The position numbers and the translations under genes were made by a program. Positions 44,564 through 55,115 of a stretch of DNA of 64,000 bases are shown piece by piece (positions within the stretch are counted from its first letter, which is position 1; every line of letters begins with the position of its first letter). A model generated the notes under the pieces. It made no database searches and had not been told where the DNA came from. It was given only the letters and a program-made list of their open reading frames with translations. This DNA comes from Sinorhizobium terangae (GTDB taxonomy: Bacteria > Pseudomonadota > Alphaproteobacteria > Rhizobiales > Rhizobiaceae). The stretch spans positions 2,029,509-2,093,508 of the forward strand of contig NZ_CP121660.1 of the NCBI RefSeq assembly GCF_029714365.1, read 5' to 3'.

Positions 44564-45474
44564 TGACCGCGGAGAAAGCGACCGCGTCCCGGCGCATTGC
44601 CTTTCTCGGCACCGGGCTCATGGGCGCGCCGATGGCGCGCCGCCTGCTGAAGGCAAGTTTTCCCGTCACCGTCTGGAACCGTGACGCCTCCAAGGCCGAA
44701 GCCTTGGCGGCCGATGGCGCAAACATAGCCGCGACGGCCGCCGACGCTGCACGTGATGCCGACATCGTCTTCACCATGCTGAGTGATGGGAACGCGGTCG
44801 GCCAGGTTCTGTTCGAAGCCGGCGTCGCCGATGTGCTGAAGGCCGGCGCGATCGTCGTCGATTCCTCGTCGATCGCCCCGCCGATCGCCCGGGATCACGC
44901 CGCCCGCCTCGCTGGGGTCAACGTCGCCCACGTCGACGCCCCGGTCTCCGGCGGCGTCGTCGGCGCCGAAGCCGGGACGCTCGCCATCATGGCCGGCGGC
45001 GAGGCCGAGGTTATCGCCGGCCTTACGGACGTCTTTGCCGCGCTAGGCCGCGTCACGCATGTCGGCCCCGCCGGCGCCGGCCAGATCTGCAAGCTGGCCA
45101 ACCAGCAGATCGTCGCCATCACGATCGGCGCGGTTGCCGAGGCGATGATCCTGGTGGAAGCCGGCGGCGCGGATCGCGGCAGGTTCCGTGACGCCATTCG
45201 CGGCGGCTTCGCCGAAAGCCGGATTCTTGACCTGCACGGCGCCCGCATGGTGAACCGCACCTTCGCTCCCGGCGGCCCCTCTCGGCTGCAGTTGAAGGAC
45301 CTGGACGCCGTTGCCGCCATGGCCGATCTCCTCAATCTGGAATTGCCGTTGACGGCCATGGTACGCAGCGAATTCCGTGACTTCGTCGCCGACGGCGGCG
45401 GCGAAAAGGACCACAGCGCGCTTCTATTGCATCTGGAGAAGGTCAACGCCAGCGAACGGAAGGACGATCAATGA
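44563..45474 (+). CDS. Beta-hydroxyacid dehydrogenase (3-hydroxyisobutyrate dehydrogenase family)
   Basis: 303 residues. NAD(P) motif [18 protein letters not shown], substrate motif [16 protein letters not shown] and the catalytic Lys in [12 protein letters not shown], the signatures of the HIBADH/tartronate-semialdehyde reductase/L-threonate dehydrogenase group. It catalyses reversible oxidation of a 2- or 3-hydroxyacid. The start overlaps the DenD stop and the gene's end overlaps the dehydratase start by 4 bases, so all three are made together. Confidence 0.9.
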   Translation: MTAEKATASRRIAFLGTGLMGAPMARRLLKASFPVTVWNRDASKAEALAADGANIAATAADAARDADIVFTMLSDGNAVGQVLFEAGVADVLKAGAIVVDSSSIAPPIARDHAARLAGVNVAHVDAPVSGGVVGAEAGTLAIMAGGEAEVIAGLTDVFAALGRVTHVGPAGAGQICKLANQQIVAITIGAVAEAMILVEAGGADRGRFRDAIRGGFAESRILDLHGARMVNRTFAPGGPSRLQLKDLDAVAAMADLLNLELPLTAMVRSEFRDFVADGGGEKDHSALLLHLEKVNASERKDDQ

Positions 45475-47255
45475 CCGACGACAAGAAGGCCACCCGGCGG
45501 CTGCGCTCGCAGGACTGGTTCGATAATCCCGAGCACCTGGACCTGACGGCGCTCTACCTGGAGCGCTTCATGAACTACGGCACCACACCGGAAGAGCTCA
45601 GGTCCGGCAAACCGATCATCGGCATTGCCCAGTCGGGCAGCGACCTCAACCCCTGCAATCGCCACCATCTGGAGCTGGCGAAGCGCCTGCGCGACGGCAT
45701 CCGCGATGCCGGCGGCATTCCGATCGAGTTCCCGACCCATCCGCTGTTCGAGAACTGCAAGCGGCCGACGGCGGCGCTCGACCGCAACCTCGCCTATCTC
45801 GGACTGGTCGAGATCCTTTACGGCTATCCGCTCGACGGCGTGATCCTGACGACCGGCTGTGACAAGACCACGCCCTCGGCGCTGATGGCCGCCTCGACCG
45901 TCGACATTCCGGCCATCGTCTTTTCCGGCGGACCGATGCTCGACGGCTGGAACGACGGCGATCTCGTCGGCTCCGGCACCGTGATCTGGCGTTCGCGCCG
46001 CAAATATGCCGCCGGCGAAATAACCCGCGAGCAGTTCCTCGAAGCGGCCCTCGATTCCGCGCCCTCGGTTGGCCATTGCAACACCATGGGCACGGCTTCC
46101 ACGATGAACGCCATGGCCGAAGCGCTCGGCATGTCGCTGACCGGCTGTGCGGCGATCCCGGCAGCCTACCGCGAACGCGGCCAGATGGCCTATCGCACCG
46201 GCCGCCGCGCCGTCGAGCTCGTGCTGGAAGACATCAAGCCGTCCGACATCCTGACGCGCGAGGCATTCCTGAACGCGATCAAGGTCAATTCTGCCATCGG
46301 CGGCTCGACCAATGCCCAGCCGCACCTGATGGCGATGGCCAAGCATGCGGGCGTAACGCTCAACCCGGACGATTGGCAGGTCCATGGCTACGACATACCC
46401 CTGCTCGCCAATGTCCAGCCGGCGGGTGCCTATCTCGGCGAACGTTTCCATCGTGCCGGCGGTGTGCCCGCGATCATGTGGGAGTTGCTCAAGGCCGGCA
46501 AGATCGACGGCAGCTGTCCGACGGTCACCGGCAAGACCATGGCAGAAAACCTTGAAGGCCGAGAATCCGACGACCGCGAAGTGATCCGGCCTTTTGCCGA
46601 GCCGCTGCGCGAACGCGCGGGCTTCCTCGTCCTCAAGGGCAATCTCTTCGACTTCGCCATCATGAAGATGAGCGTGGTTTCCGACAGCTTCCGCCAGCGC
46701 TATCTGCAGGAGCCGGGACGCGAGGGCGTGTTCGAGGGTCGCGCCATCGTCTTCGACGGATCCGAGGACTATCACAAGCGGATCAACGATCCCTCGCTCG
46801 ATATCGACGAGAACTGCATCCTGGTGATCCGCGGCGCCGGTCCCAAGGGTTGGCCAGGCTCGGCCGAAGTGGTCAACATGCAGCCGCCGGATCATCTGCT
46901 GAAGCGCGGCATCATGAGCCTTCCGACGATCGGCGACGGCCGCCAGTCCGGCACGGCAGACAGCCCGTCGATCCTCAACGCCTCGCCCGAAAGCGCCGCC
47001 GGCGGCGGCCTTGCCTGGGTACGCACCGGCGACACCATCCGCATCGACTTCAACAAAGGCCTCTGCGACATGCTGGTGGACGACGCCGAGATCGAGCGCC
47101 GCAAGGCCGAGGGCATTCCGAAGGTACCGGGTGACGCCACACCCTGGCAGATGATCTACCGCCAGACCGTGACTGAGCTCGCCGACGGCGCAACGATCAG
47201 GGATGCGGACGCGTTCCGCCAGATCTCCAGGACGCCGCCGCGGCACAACCACTAA
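45471..47255 (+). CDS. IlvD/Edd-family sugar-acid dehydratase (arabinonate/xylonate dehydratase-like)
   Basis: 594 residues. The three cluster-binding Cys are visible in LNPCNRHH (C62), [14 protein letters not shown] (C130) and GHCNTMG (C203), as in the [2Fe-2S] pentonate dehydratases. The TGCDKTTP form and the length favour the arabinonate/xylonate group over branched-chain DHAD. It removes water from an aldonic acid to give a 2-keto-3-deoxy acid, the expected substrate of the XylX-like enzyme encoded at 39865-41031. Last gene of its operon, ATGA overlap with the preceding gene. Confidence 0.92.
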   Translation: MTDDKKATRRLRSQDWFDNPEHLDLTALYLERFMNYGTTPEELRSGKPIIGIAQSGSDLNPCNRHHLELAKRLRDGIRDAGGIPIEFPTHPLFENCKRPTAALDRNLAYLGLVEILYGYPLDGVILTTGCDKTTPSALMAASTVDIPAIVFSGGPMLDGWNDGDLVGSGTVIWRSRRKYAAGEITREQFLEAALDSAPSVGHCNTMGTASTMNAMAEALGMSLTGCAAIPAAYRERGQMAYRTGRRAVELVLEDIKPSDILTREAFLNAIKVNSAIGGSTNAQPHLMAMAKHAGVTLNPDDWQVHGYDIPLLANVQPAGAYLGERFHRAGGVPAIMWELLKAGKIDGSCPTVTGKTMAENLEGRESDDREVIRPFAEPLRERAGFLVLKGNLFDFAIMKMSVVSDSFRQRYLQEPGREGVFEGRAIVFDGSEDYHKRINDPSLDIDENCILVIRGAGPKGWPGSAEVVNMQPPDHLLKRGIMSLPTIGDGRQSGTADSPSILNASPESAAGGGLAWVRTGDTIRIDFNKGLCDMLVDDAEIERRKAEGIPKVPGDATPWQMIYRQTVTELADGATIRDADAFRQISRTPPRHNH

Positions 47256-47267
47256 CGATCTCGCGAC

Positions 47268-47292
47268 CGCACGGGGCAAAGGCCCCCGTGCG
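47268..47292. terminator. Hairpin between convergent dehydratase and thuB genes
   Basis: CGCACGGGG (47268-47276) pairs with CCCCGTGCG (47284-47292), a perfect 9-bp stem around a 7-base loop. No T-run is present, so it may rely on its strong stem alone or protect 3' ends on both strands. Confidence 0.6.
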
Positions 47293-47324
47293 ATCGCCGT
47301 TGCCTCTCCTGTTCGACCTGCCCA

Positions 47325-48407
47325 TCAACCTACAGCGCGCTGTTCCTCGACCGAAGGCGTGTCCTCGACATCCAGTTCGCGCCGTTCCTTTTCGGTCTCG
47401 ATGGCGACATCGAGCACCTTCTGGAGATTTGCGGCGTGGCGGAAGTCGGGATCGACCGCCTGGCGTTCGGCGACCGCCGCGGCAAAGCGCTGGTAATTGG
47501 TCGGCACCGTCCCGGCGTCGAGCTCGCGCCAGATCGCCTTTTCGACATCGGGGCCCAGACAGGCCTTGAGGCGCGAGCCGTCCGGCGTATGGATCACCTC
47601 CAGCGCGCCCTTGTCGCCGTGCAGCCTCAACCTCAGCTCGTTAAGATGACCCGTCGCCCAGCGGCTGGCATGGATCACGCCCATCGCGCCGTTTTCGAAC
47701 TCCGCCGTCATCGCGAAGCTGTCATTCGCATCGAGGTCGTATTCGCCGATGCGGTTGTCGGGCGCCTTGTCGAACGCCTTCAGCCGGGCAAAGACCCGCT
47801 CGACCGCACTGCCGGCGCCATAGCCGGCAAAATCGAGGATATGGATCCCGACATCGCCGAGCACGCCGTTTGAGCCGTGCTTGGTCGACAGCCGCCACAG
47901 CCATTTCGATTCGCTCGCCCAGTCGCCCCAGGCCTTCGACACCAGCCAGCTCTGCAAGTAGGAGGCTTCGAGATGGCGCACCCCGCCGATCTCGCCCGCA
48001 AGCACCAGCTCGCGTGCCCGCTGAAGCGGCGCCACATTGCGGTAGGTGAGGTTCACCATGTTGACGACACCGGCGCGCTCCGCCGCTGCGGCCATTTCGG
48101 CGGCCTTCTCGTAGTTTTCCGCCAGCGGCTTTTCGCACAGCACGTGCTTGCCGGCGGCGATCAGGGCCAGCGTCGTCGGATGATGGGCCTTGTCCGGCGT
48201 GACGTTGGTCGCCGCGTCGAATTCGCCCCAGGCGATCGCGTCCTCGAGCGACGTGAAGACACGGTCGATGCCGTGCATTTCGGCGAAGGCGCGCGCCCGC
48301 GACGGGTCGACATCGACGGCGGCGACAAGCTCGACGCCCTCGATCTTGGCAAATGCTAGCGCATGGCTGTTGGCCATGCCGCCGGTTCCGAGAATAAGCA
48401 AACGCAT
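47325..48407 (-). CDS. thuB: ThuB, Gfo/Idh/MocA-family oxidoreductase for trehalose use
   Basis: 360 residues. N-terminal Rossmann segment LLILGTGGMANSHALAF, the family hallmark CEKPLAENY, and the C-terminal sheet domain with WATGHLNELRLRLHG. In Sinorhizobium meliloti ThuA and ThuB act together in oxidising trehalose-type disaccharides to a 3-keto form. It is last in the thuEFGKAB order. ATG 48407 has TGAGG upstream and matches the Rossmann start; ATG 48419 overlapping the thuA stop is also possible. Confidence 0.9.
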   Translation of the reverse strand: MRLLILGTGGMANSHALAFAKIEGVELVAAVDVDPSRARAFAEMHGIDRVFTSLEDAIAWGEFDAATNVTPDKAHHPTTLALIAAGKHVLCEKPLAENYEKAAEMAAAAERAGVVNMVNLTYRNVAPLQRARELVLAGEIGGVRHLEASYLQSWLVSKAWGDWASESKWLWRLSTKHGSNGVLGDVGIHILDFAGYGAGSAVERVFARLKAFDKAPDNRIGEYDLDANDSFAMTAEFENGAMGVIHASRWATGHLNELRLRLHGDKGALEVIHTPDGSRLKACLGPDVEKAIWRELDAGTVPTNYQRFAAAVAERQAVDPDFRHAANLQKVLDVAIETEKERRELDVEDTPSVEEQRAVG

Positions 48408-48415
48408 GATGGACC

Positions 48416-49207
48416 TCATCGATATCCTGCTTCGCCGGCCTGGTGGAGCTTCGGCCCCCGCTCGACGATCGGCTCCAGCGCCTTCTCCACCGGCACGTTC
48501 GGCGCCTCGTGGATCGCCTTGTACGTGCCCTGCGGATTGTGCGCCCATTTTACCGCGTTGCGCAGCACCGTCTGCACCGTCGCATCGTGATAGGTGGGAT
48601 AGGTTTCGTGACCGGGACGGAAATAGAAGATGTTGCCGGCACCGCGCCGCCAGGTCAGCCCCGAGCGAAACACCTCGCCGCCGGCAAACCAGGAGATGAA
48701 CACCGTCTCCAGCGGCTCCGGCACGGAGAATTGTTCGCCATACATCTCCTCGTTTTCCAGCACGAAATTCTCGCCGAGACCGGCGGCGATCGGGTGGCGC
48801 GGGTTGACGACCCAGACGCGCTCGCGCTCGCCCGCCTCGCGCCATTTGAGCGCGCAGGGCGTGCCCATCAGCCGCTTGAACACCTTGGAGAAATGGCCGG
48901 AGTGGAGCACGATCAGCCCCATGCCTTCCCACACGCGCTTGGCCACGCGCTCGACGACGCGATCGTCGACGGCGCCGTGGTCCTTGTGGCCCCACCAGAC
49001 GAGCACGTCGGTCGAAGCCAGCCGTTCGTCGCTCAAGCCGTGCTCCGGCTCCTGCAACGTCGCCGTCGTCGCGGCAATCGCCACGTCCTCGTTCAGCGCC
49101 GCCGCGATCGTGTTGTGCATGCCGTTCGGGTAAATCTCCCGAACCACCGCATTCGTCTGCTCGTGGATGTTCTCACCCCACACGATGGTGTTGATAGCCA
49201 AGGTCAT
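48416..49207 (-). CDS. thuA: ThuA, trehalose-utilisation protein
   Basis: 263 residues of the ThuA family, a class I glutamine amidotransferase-like fold: [31 protein letters not shown] and the [13 protein letters not shown] and [12 protein letters not shown] segments. The nucleophilic Cys of true amidotransferases is replaced here by Ser/Gly. It is required with ThuB for growth on trehalose in S. meliloti. It starts 63 bp after thuK and its end overlaps the in-frame upstream ATG of thuB. Confidence 0.92.
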   Translation of the reverse strand: MTLAINTIVWGENIHEQTNAVVREIYPNGMHNTIAAALNEDVAIAATTATLQEPEHGLSDERLASTDVLVWWGHKDHGAVDDRVVERVAKRVWEGMGLIVLHSGHFSKVFKRLMGTPCALKWREAGERERVWVVNPRHPIAAGLGENFVLENEEMYGEQFSVPEPLETVFISWFAGGEVFRSGLTWRRGAGNIFYFRPGHETYPTYHDATVQTVLRNAVKWAHNPQGTYKAIHEAPNVPVEKALEPIVERGPKLHQAGEAGYR

Positions 49208-49270
49208 TCTCCTCGTGGTTTCGGCATCCGCTGCCGGATGCATTTGTCTGGTGGCTAACTTGTGGCGGGA

Positions 49271-50299
49271 TTATGCCGCGCCGCGTAATTCCGTGCGGCC
49301 GATCGCGCGTCCTGCCGCATCGAAGCGATGAATGTGGCCGGCGGCCGGGGAAATCTCCACGGTTTGTCCGGGATGATGCCTGGAGATCCCTCTTTCCCGG
49401 ACGATCAACGGCTCGCCGGCGCCGATGTCAATATAAACATAGCTGTCGGAACCGAGCATCTCGGCGTGGACGACCGTGCCGCTCCACTGCCCGGCGTTCT
49501 CGACGATTTCCAGATGCTCCGCCCTGACGCCGATCGTCTGCGCCTTATAGGGCTCCGCGAAGGCGCCCTCCAGAAAGTTCATTTTCGGCGAGCCTATGAA
49601 GCCGGCGACAAAGATCGAGTTCGGGCTTTCATAGAGTTCGAGCGGCGTGCCGATCTGCTCGACAAGCCCGTCCCTCAGGACGCAGATCCGGTCGGCAAGC
49701 GTCATCGCCTCCACCTGGTCGTGCGTCACGTAGATCATCGTCGTGTTGTGCATGCTGCGGTGGAGTTTTGCGATCTCGATGCGGGTCGCCACACGCAGCG
49801 CCGCATCGAGATTGGAAAGCGGTTCGTCGAACAGGAAGACCGTGGGGTCGCGCACGATCGCGCGGCCGATCGCCACGCGCTGCCGCTGCCCGCCGGAGAG
49901 CTGGCGGGGCAAGCGCTTGAGATAGGGGGTAAGCTGCAGCATTTCGGCCGCCGCCTCGACCCTTTTCCTGCAATGTTCCTTGTCCTTGCCGGCGAGCTGC
50001 ATGCCGAAGGCCATATTGTCGAAAACGTTCATGTGCGGATAAAGCGCATAAGACTGAAACACCATGGCAATACCGCGGCGGGACGGAGCAAGTTGATTGA
50101 CGACCTCACCGTCGAAGGCAAGCGTTCCCGAGGTGATTTCCTCGAGGCCCGAAATCAGCCGGAGCAAAGTCGACTTGCCGCAGCCGGACGGCCCGACGAA
50201 AACCATGAACTCGCCCGTCCGGATATCCATGCTGACGCCCTTGATGACCTCGAAGGAACCAAAGGACTTGCGAATGTCCCGCAACTGTAGCTCTGCCAT
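49271..50299 (-). CDS. thuK: ThuK, ABC ATP-binding protein for trehalose/maltose uptake
   Basis: 342 residues, MalK/UgpC type. Walker A VGPSGCGKSTLLRL near 36, signature LSGGQRQRVAIGRAIV, Walker B VFLFDEPLSNLDA, switch YVTHDQVEAM, and a C-terminal TOBE regulatory domain with IGVRAEHLEIV. It energises the ThuFG channel. The position between thuG and thuA is the S. meliloti order. Confidence 0.94.
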   Translation of the reverse strand: MAELQLRDIRKSFGSFEVIKGVSMDIRTGEFMVFVGPSGCGKSTLLRLISGLEEITSGTLAFDGEVVNQLAPSRRGIAMVFQSYALYPHMNVFDNMAFGMQLAGKDKEHCRKRVEAAAEMLQLTPYLKRLPRQLSGGQRQRVAIGRAIVRDPTVFLFDEPLSNLDAALRVATRIEIAKLHRSMHNTTMIYVTHDQVEAMTLADRICVLRDGLVEQIGTPLELYESPNSIFVAGFIGSPKMNFLEGAFAEPYKAQTIGVRAEHLEIVENAGQWSGTVVHAEMLGSDSYVYIDIGAGEPLIVRERGISRHHPGQTVEISPAAGHIHRFDAAGRAIGRTELRGAA

Positions 50300-50361
50300 T
50301 TCCTTCTCCTAAATCAAGCGGGATGCGAGTGGGAAGCCGCCCACAGTTTTCCTCGTCCGCC

Positions 50362-51191
<830 letters not shown>

Positions 51192-51192
<1 letters not shown>

Positions 51193-52175
51193 CAGCGTTC
51201 TCCTTCAAAATTGACCCGCCCGAACCACATGTAAAGGACGGTGATCGCGGCAATGATGAGAAAGAGCATGGTCGAGGCGGCGGCGCCGTAGGCGAACTTG
51301 TCGAAATCGAAAAGGTTCTCGCGCGCCAGCACCGACATCGTCTTCGTCTGCGTATTGTTCGGCGTCAGCACGTAGATCAGGTCGAAGATGCGCAGCGCGT
51401 CGAGCATGCGGAAAATGACCGCGACCATCAGCGCCGGGCGAATGAGCGGCAGCGTCAATCGCCAGAATACCTTCACCGGATGAACACCATCGATCTTCGC
51501 GGCCTCGTAGATATCGCCCGGCACCATCTGCAGGCCAGCGAGGACGAGGAGTGCCATGAAAGGCGTCGTCTTCCAGATGTCGACGATCAGAACGGCGATC
51601 ATTGCCGTGTCCGGATTGGCGGTCCAGGCGACCTTCTGGCTGATCAGCCCGAGGCCGAGCAGTATGTCGTTCAGGATGCCGAACTGGTCGTTGAGCATCC
51701 AGGCCCACATCTTCGCCGACACTATCGTCGGGATCGCCCAAGGGATGAGTATGGCGGCCCGCACCAGTCCGCGCCCCGGAAATTGCGCGTTCAGCACCAA
51801 GGCCACCACGAGCCCGAGCACCGTCTCGATGCTGACGGAAATCAAGGTGAACTTCAGCGTGTTCCAGACGGCGTTCCACCAGACGGGATCGGCGAGCAAC
51901 CCGCGATAGATGGTGCGGCCGCTCTTCAGCGTGATCCAGGTGAGATAATTATCGAAGCCGATGAACTCGGCGCCCGCGAGATTGGTCAACGATGCAGTGG
52001 TGAAGCTGAAATAGATCGTCCTGACGAGCGGCCATCCGGCGACGAGCGCCAGCACGAGAAGCGTCGGCGTCAGGAAGACCCACGCGGAGCGGACGCGCTG
52101 TGCTCTCAAGTCTGAATGGACGTGCAGGCGGCTCGCGAGTGCGGCCGGCGGATCCGCGACGGTAAGATCGGTCAT
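51192..52175 (-). CDS. thuF: ThuF, trehalose/maltose ABC permease
   Basis: 327 residues, MalF-like with an N-terminal cytoplasmic stretch of about 30 residues and six to seven membrane spans; the EAA loop is YEAAKIDGVHPVKVFWRLTL. The start at 52175 follows GGGGAG; the longer frame reads through the stem-loop region. It pairs with ThuG. Confidence 0.92.
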
Positions 52176-52218
52176 GACTGAGGCTCCCCTGCGTTCGGCT
52201 TTCGCCGCTGGTTTCGAG

Positions 52219-52249
52219 GGGGATGGCGGCCGATCCGACCGCCATCCCC
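52219..52249 (-). terminator. Stem-loop between thuE and thuF
   Basis: GGGGATGGCGG (52219-52229) pairs perfectly with CCGCCATCCCC (52239-52249) around a 9-base loop, without a T-run. Such a hairpin after a binding-protein gene typically stabilises its mRNA and lowers downstream expression, giving binding protein in excess. Confidence 0.7.
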
Positions 52250-52312
52250 GGCGACGGCTGCAAGGCAAGGAAGCGAATGCGAATTATCGGCGCTTGCCTG
52301 CCTCGGGGAGGC

Positions 52313-53575
52313 TTACCAGCTGTCGCCCTTGAGCTCGGTCAGGTCGATTTCGAGCAGCTCGAGATTCTCGGCGGCGGTTCCGTTGCCGGAGAGCGTATTG
52401 TGCACGGCGCTCCAGAACTTCGAGGAAACCTCGTTGTATTTGACCTTGGTGACGGCCGACGGCCTCGGCACAGCACTCTCGAAGATCGGTTTCCAGTTCG
52501 GCATGAAGGGCTGCGCGGCCGCGACGTCCGGATCGTCATAGAGCGAAGCAATCGTCGGCAGTTGCGAGAGCTGCAGGGCGCGCGCCTTCTGTACCGTCTT
52601 CGACGAAAGGAACTTCACCAGCTCGATCGCCGCCTCCTGCTCGTCGGTATATTTCGAAACCGCGAGATTCCAGCCGCCGAGTGTGGAGGAAGGCTCCTCG
52701 CCGTCGCTCGCGGTCGGCAGCGGCATGACCTCGAACTTGCCCTTGACGGCGCTGTCATCGCCGTTTCCAAGCGCATAGGCATAGGGCCAGTTGCGCATGA
52801 ACACGGCATTGCCCGTCTGCCAGACGCCGCGCGATTCCTCCTCCTGATAGGCAAGCACACCCTCCGGTGCGATCGTGCCGATCCATTCCTTGGCCCGATC
52901 TATGGCGGCGGCCGCCATTTCGTTGTTGACGGAAATCGTGCCGTCCGGCTCGACGATTTGGCCGCCGCTGGAGGACTTGATCCATTCGAGCGCATTGCAG
53001 GTAAGCCCCTCGTAGGCGTTCGCCTGGAAGACAAAGCCCCAGATATCCGCCTGGCCCGCAGCGCGCTCCTTCTCCTGGATCTCCTTGGCGGTTGCCGCCA
53101 GCTCATCCCAGGTCTTCGGCGGTGTCCTGCCATATTTTTCGAGCAGGTCCTTGCGGTAGTAGAGCGCCGGCGCGTCGGTGAAGATCGGCAGCGCGACGAG
53201 CTTGCCATTGACTGTCTGCGACTGAATGATCGAAGGGAAATGGTCGCCGACGACGTCCTTCGTCGCTTCCGTCAGGTCGATGAACTGGTCCGCCAGCTGC
53301 GGCGCCCAAATGACGTCCGTCTGGTAGACGTCGACATCCTTGTTTCCGGCGGCGAGCCACAAACGATACTGGCTGAACTGTTCGCTGCTCGACGGCGGCA
53401 TGGTGACGAGATTGACCTTATGGCCCGTCTGCTTCTCGAACAGGTCGAGCTGTTCGCGCATGAAATTCACATTCTTGCCGGTGGTATTGGCCGCAAGCGA
53501 GAGCTCCGCGGCAGCGGCCAGATCGGCAGCGCCGAGTGTGGCGAAAACAGTCAAGGTCCTCAGCAGCAGTGTCAT
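52313..53575 (-). CDS. thuE: ThuE, periplasmic trehalose/maltose-binding protein
   Basis: 420 residues with a short signal sequence (MTLLLRTLTVFATLGAADLA, cleaved near AAA-ELS) and a family 1 solute-binding fold: FEKQTGHKVNLVTMPPSSSE, VDVYQTDVIWAPQLADQFIDL, and AVFMRNWPYAYALG in the second lobe. It delivers trehalose, maltose or related sugars to ThuFGK. First gene of the operon, divergent from thuR, with an operator-like site 54 bp upstream. GGAGGAG precedes ATG 53575. Confidence 0.94.
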   Translation of the reverse strand: MTLLLRTLTVFATLGAADLAAAAELSLAANTTGKNVNFMREQLDLFEKQTGHKVNLVTMPPSSSEQFSQYRLWLAAGNKDVDVYQTDVIWAPQLADQFIDLTEATKDVVGDHFPSIIQSQTVNGKLVALPIFTDAPALYYRKDLLEKYGRTPPKTWDELAATAKEIQEKERAAGQADIWGFVFQANAYEGLTCNALEWIKSSSGGQIVEPDGTISVNNEMAAAAIDRAKEWIGTIAPEGVLAYQEEESRGVWQTGNAVFMRNWPYAYALGNGDDSAVKGKFEVMPLPTASDGEEPSSTLGGWNLAVSKYTDEQEAAIELVKFLSSKTVQKARALQLSQLPTIASLYDDPDVAAAQPFMPNWKPIFESAVPRPSAVTKVKYNEVSSKFWSAVHNTLSGNGTAAENLELLEIDLTELKGDSW

Positions 53576-53628
53576 GGTCGATCGCTCCTCCAGATCTCCA
53601 ACCGCTCGATGCCTCCTCAGCAAATTCG

Positions 53629-53642
53629 AAAACGGTTTGGCT
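53629..53642. promoter_or_regulatory. ThuR operator near thuE
   Basis: AAAACGGTTTGGCT contains AAAC-G-GTTT, a small palindrome with the central CG of LacI-family sites. The same 14-mer with one change occurs at 53814-53827 in front of thuR. Confidence 0.6.
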
Positions 53643-53813
53643 GATAAAAGCTGTCAGAAGGCGTAAAACTTGTCAATATGCAGGATGCGTCACCCGCTGC
53701 AAATTTGATTATCCCTGAACAATGTGTTTAGATTCAAATTGTTATGCTGTTTACAACTCTTGTTAGAGCTTCAGAGAATCGCACGGGAAATCACCTCTTT
53801 TTTAAACTTATTT

Positions 53814-53827
53814 AAAACGCTTTGGCT
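53814..53827. promoter_or_regulatory. ThuR operator near thuR
   Basis: AAAACGCTTTGGCT matches the 53629 site at 13 of 14 positions, 185 bp away in the same orientation. Paired sites could allow looping and joint control of thuE and thuR. Confidence 0.6.
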
Positions 53828-53920
53828 AGATGTCGCCCGGCCCGAAGACCTTATTCTGCCTCATAGCCGACGATCCGCGATCGGTTGTCCCTGGCGACGA
53901 AGGCGTATATTCCTGATCGG

Positions 53921-53958
53921 GCAACGGGGTTTAAGGGAAGCAACGGGGTTTAAGGGAA
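53921..53958 (+). repeat. Tandem 19-bp duplication before thuR
   Basis: GCAACGGGGTTTAAGGGAA is present twice without a gap (53921-53939, 53940-53958). Each unit includes a Shine-Dalgarno-like AAGGGA. The second copy ends 11 bases before ATG 53970. Confidence 0.9.
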
Positions 53959-53969
53959 TAAGAGCCCAG

Positions 53970-55013
53970 ATGAAACTGAAGGAGTTCGCCCGCCAACTGG
54001 GCCTTTCGCCGACGACGGTCAGCCGCGCGCTCAGCGGCTATCCGGAGGTGAGCGAGAAGACCCGCCAACGCGTGGCGGAAGAGGCCGTCCGCCTCGGCTA
54101 TCGCCCGAACATCAATGCCGTGCGACTTGTCACCGGCCGGGCAGGGGCCATCGGCGTCGTCATGGGACGCAAAGGTGAGTTCCAGTTTTCCGAATTCATG
54201 AGCGGCATGGCCGAACGGCTGGACGGGGAGGACATCGACATCCTCGTCAGCCCCGTGGCCGAGCAAGAAACGCGCGACGAGATCCAGATCTATAGCCGGC
54301 TCGTGACCAGCGGCCGCGTCGATGCCATCATCGTCCATTCGCCGAAGCCCGATGATGAGCGCATAGGTCTCCTTCACAAGCTCGGCGTTCCGTTCCTGGT
54401 CCACGGCAGGTCGGAGACTGACGTCCCGCATGCCTGGCTTGACATCGACAACGAGGGCGCCATTCGCAGGGCAACGTCGCATCTCCTCGACCTTGGCCAC
54501 AGGCAGATCGCGATGATCAATGGCGGCGCCGGCTTCACCTTCTCGCTTCATCGCGACAAGGGTTACCGCGACGCGCTGGAACAACGCGGGATTGCCTTCG
54601 ACCCTCGCCTTGTCGTCCACGGCCACTTTACGGATGAGCTCGGTTTCCGCTTTGCGCGGTCTTTGCTCGAGCAATCGCCGCGCCCCACCGCCTTCGTCGC
54701 GGGCTCGATGATGACGGCGCTCGGGGTCTATCGGGCGGTGCGATCCCGCGGACTCGTCGTCGGACGCGACATTTCCGTCATCGCCCATGACGACGTCTTC
54801 CCTTATCTGACGGCCGATAACATGGTTCCGTCGCTGTCGGCGACCCGCTCCTCCATCCGCGCCGCCGGGGCTCGAGCGGCAGACCTCGTGCTGCAACTCC
54901 TGGGCGGGAGGCCCGCGAGCGAAATTCACGAGCTCTGGCCGGTCGAACTCATCCTGCGCGAGTCCACCGGCCCGGTGCCGCACTCAAACGCAATTCCGGA
55001 CAGAACAGGCTGA
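53970..55013 (+). CDS. thuR: ThuR, LacI-family regulator of trehalose uptake
   Basis: 347 residues. N-terminal helix-turn-helix MKLKEFARQLGLSPTTVSRA with hinge EKTRQRVAEEAVRLGYRPN, then a ligand-binding domain with GHRQIAMINGG. In S. meliloti thuR lies divergent from thuE, as here. The 82 extra codons of the longer frame lie in the promoter region with the tandem repeat and are rejected. The likely inducer is trehalose or a related sugar. Confidence 0.93.
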   Translation: MKLKEFARQLGLSPTTVSRALSGYPEVSEKTRQRVAEEAVRLGYRPNINAVRLVTGRAGAIGVVMGRKGEFQFSEFMSGMAERLDGEDIDILVSPVAEQETRDEIQIYSRLVTSGRVDAIIVHSPKPDDERIGLLHKLGVPFLVHGRSETDVPHAWLDIDNEGAIRRATSHLLDLGHRQIAMINGGAGFTFSLHRDKGYRDALEQRGIAFDPRLVVHGHFTDELGFRFARSLLEQSPRPTAFVAGSMMTALGVYRAVRSRGLVVGRDISVIAHDDVFPYLTADNMVPSLSATRSSIRAAGARAADLVLQLLGGRPASEIHELWPVELILRESTGPVPHSNAIPDRTG

Positions 55014-55115
55014 CCATCCGCCGGTAACGTCGATCGCGCCGGCCGACACGCCCTTGCGCCCTGCCCTTTGGCAGGCCAAGACTGCGCGCAAAGATTCGAA
55101 GTCAGACAGGCAGAG

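Noticed and set aside
45468-47279. 603-codon minus-strand frame opposite the IlvD/Edd dehydratase
   Set aside because: Shadow of a gene with three conserved cluster Cys; no motif of its own.
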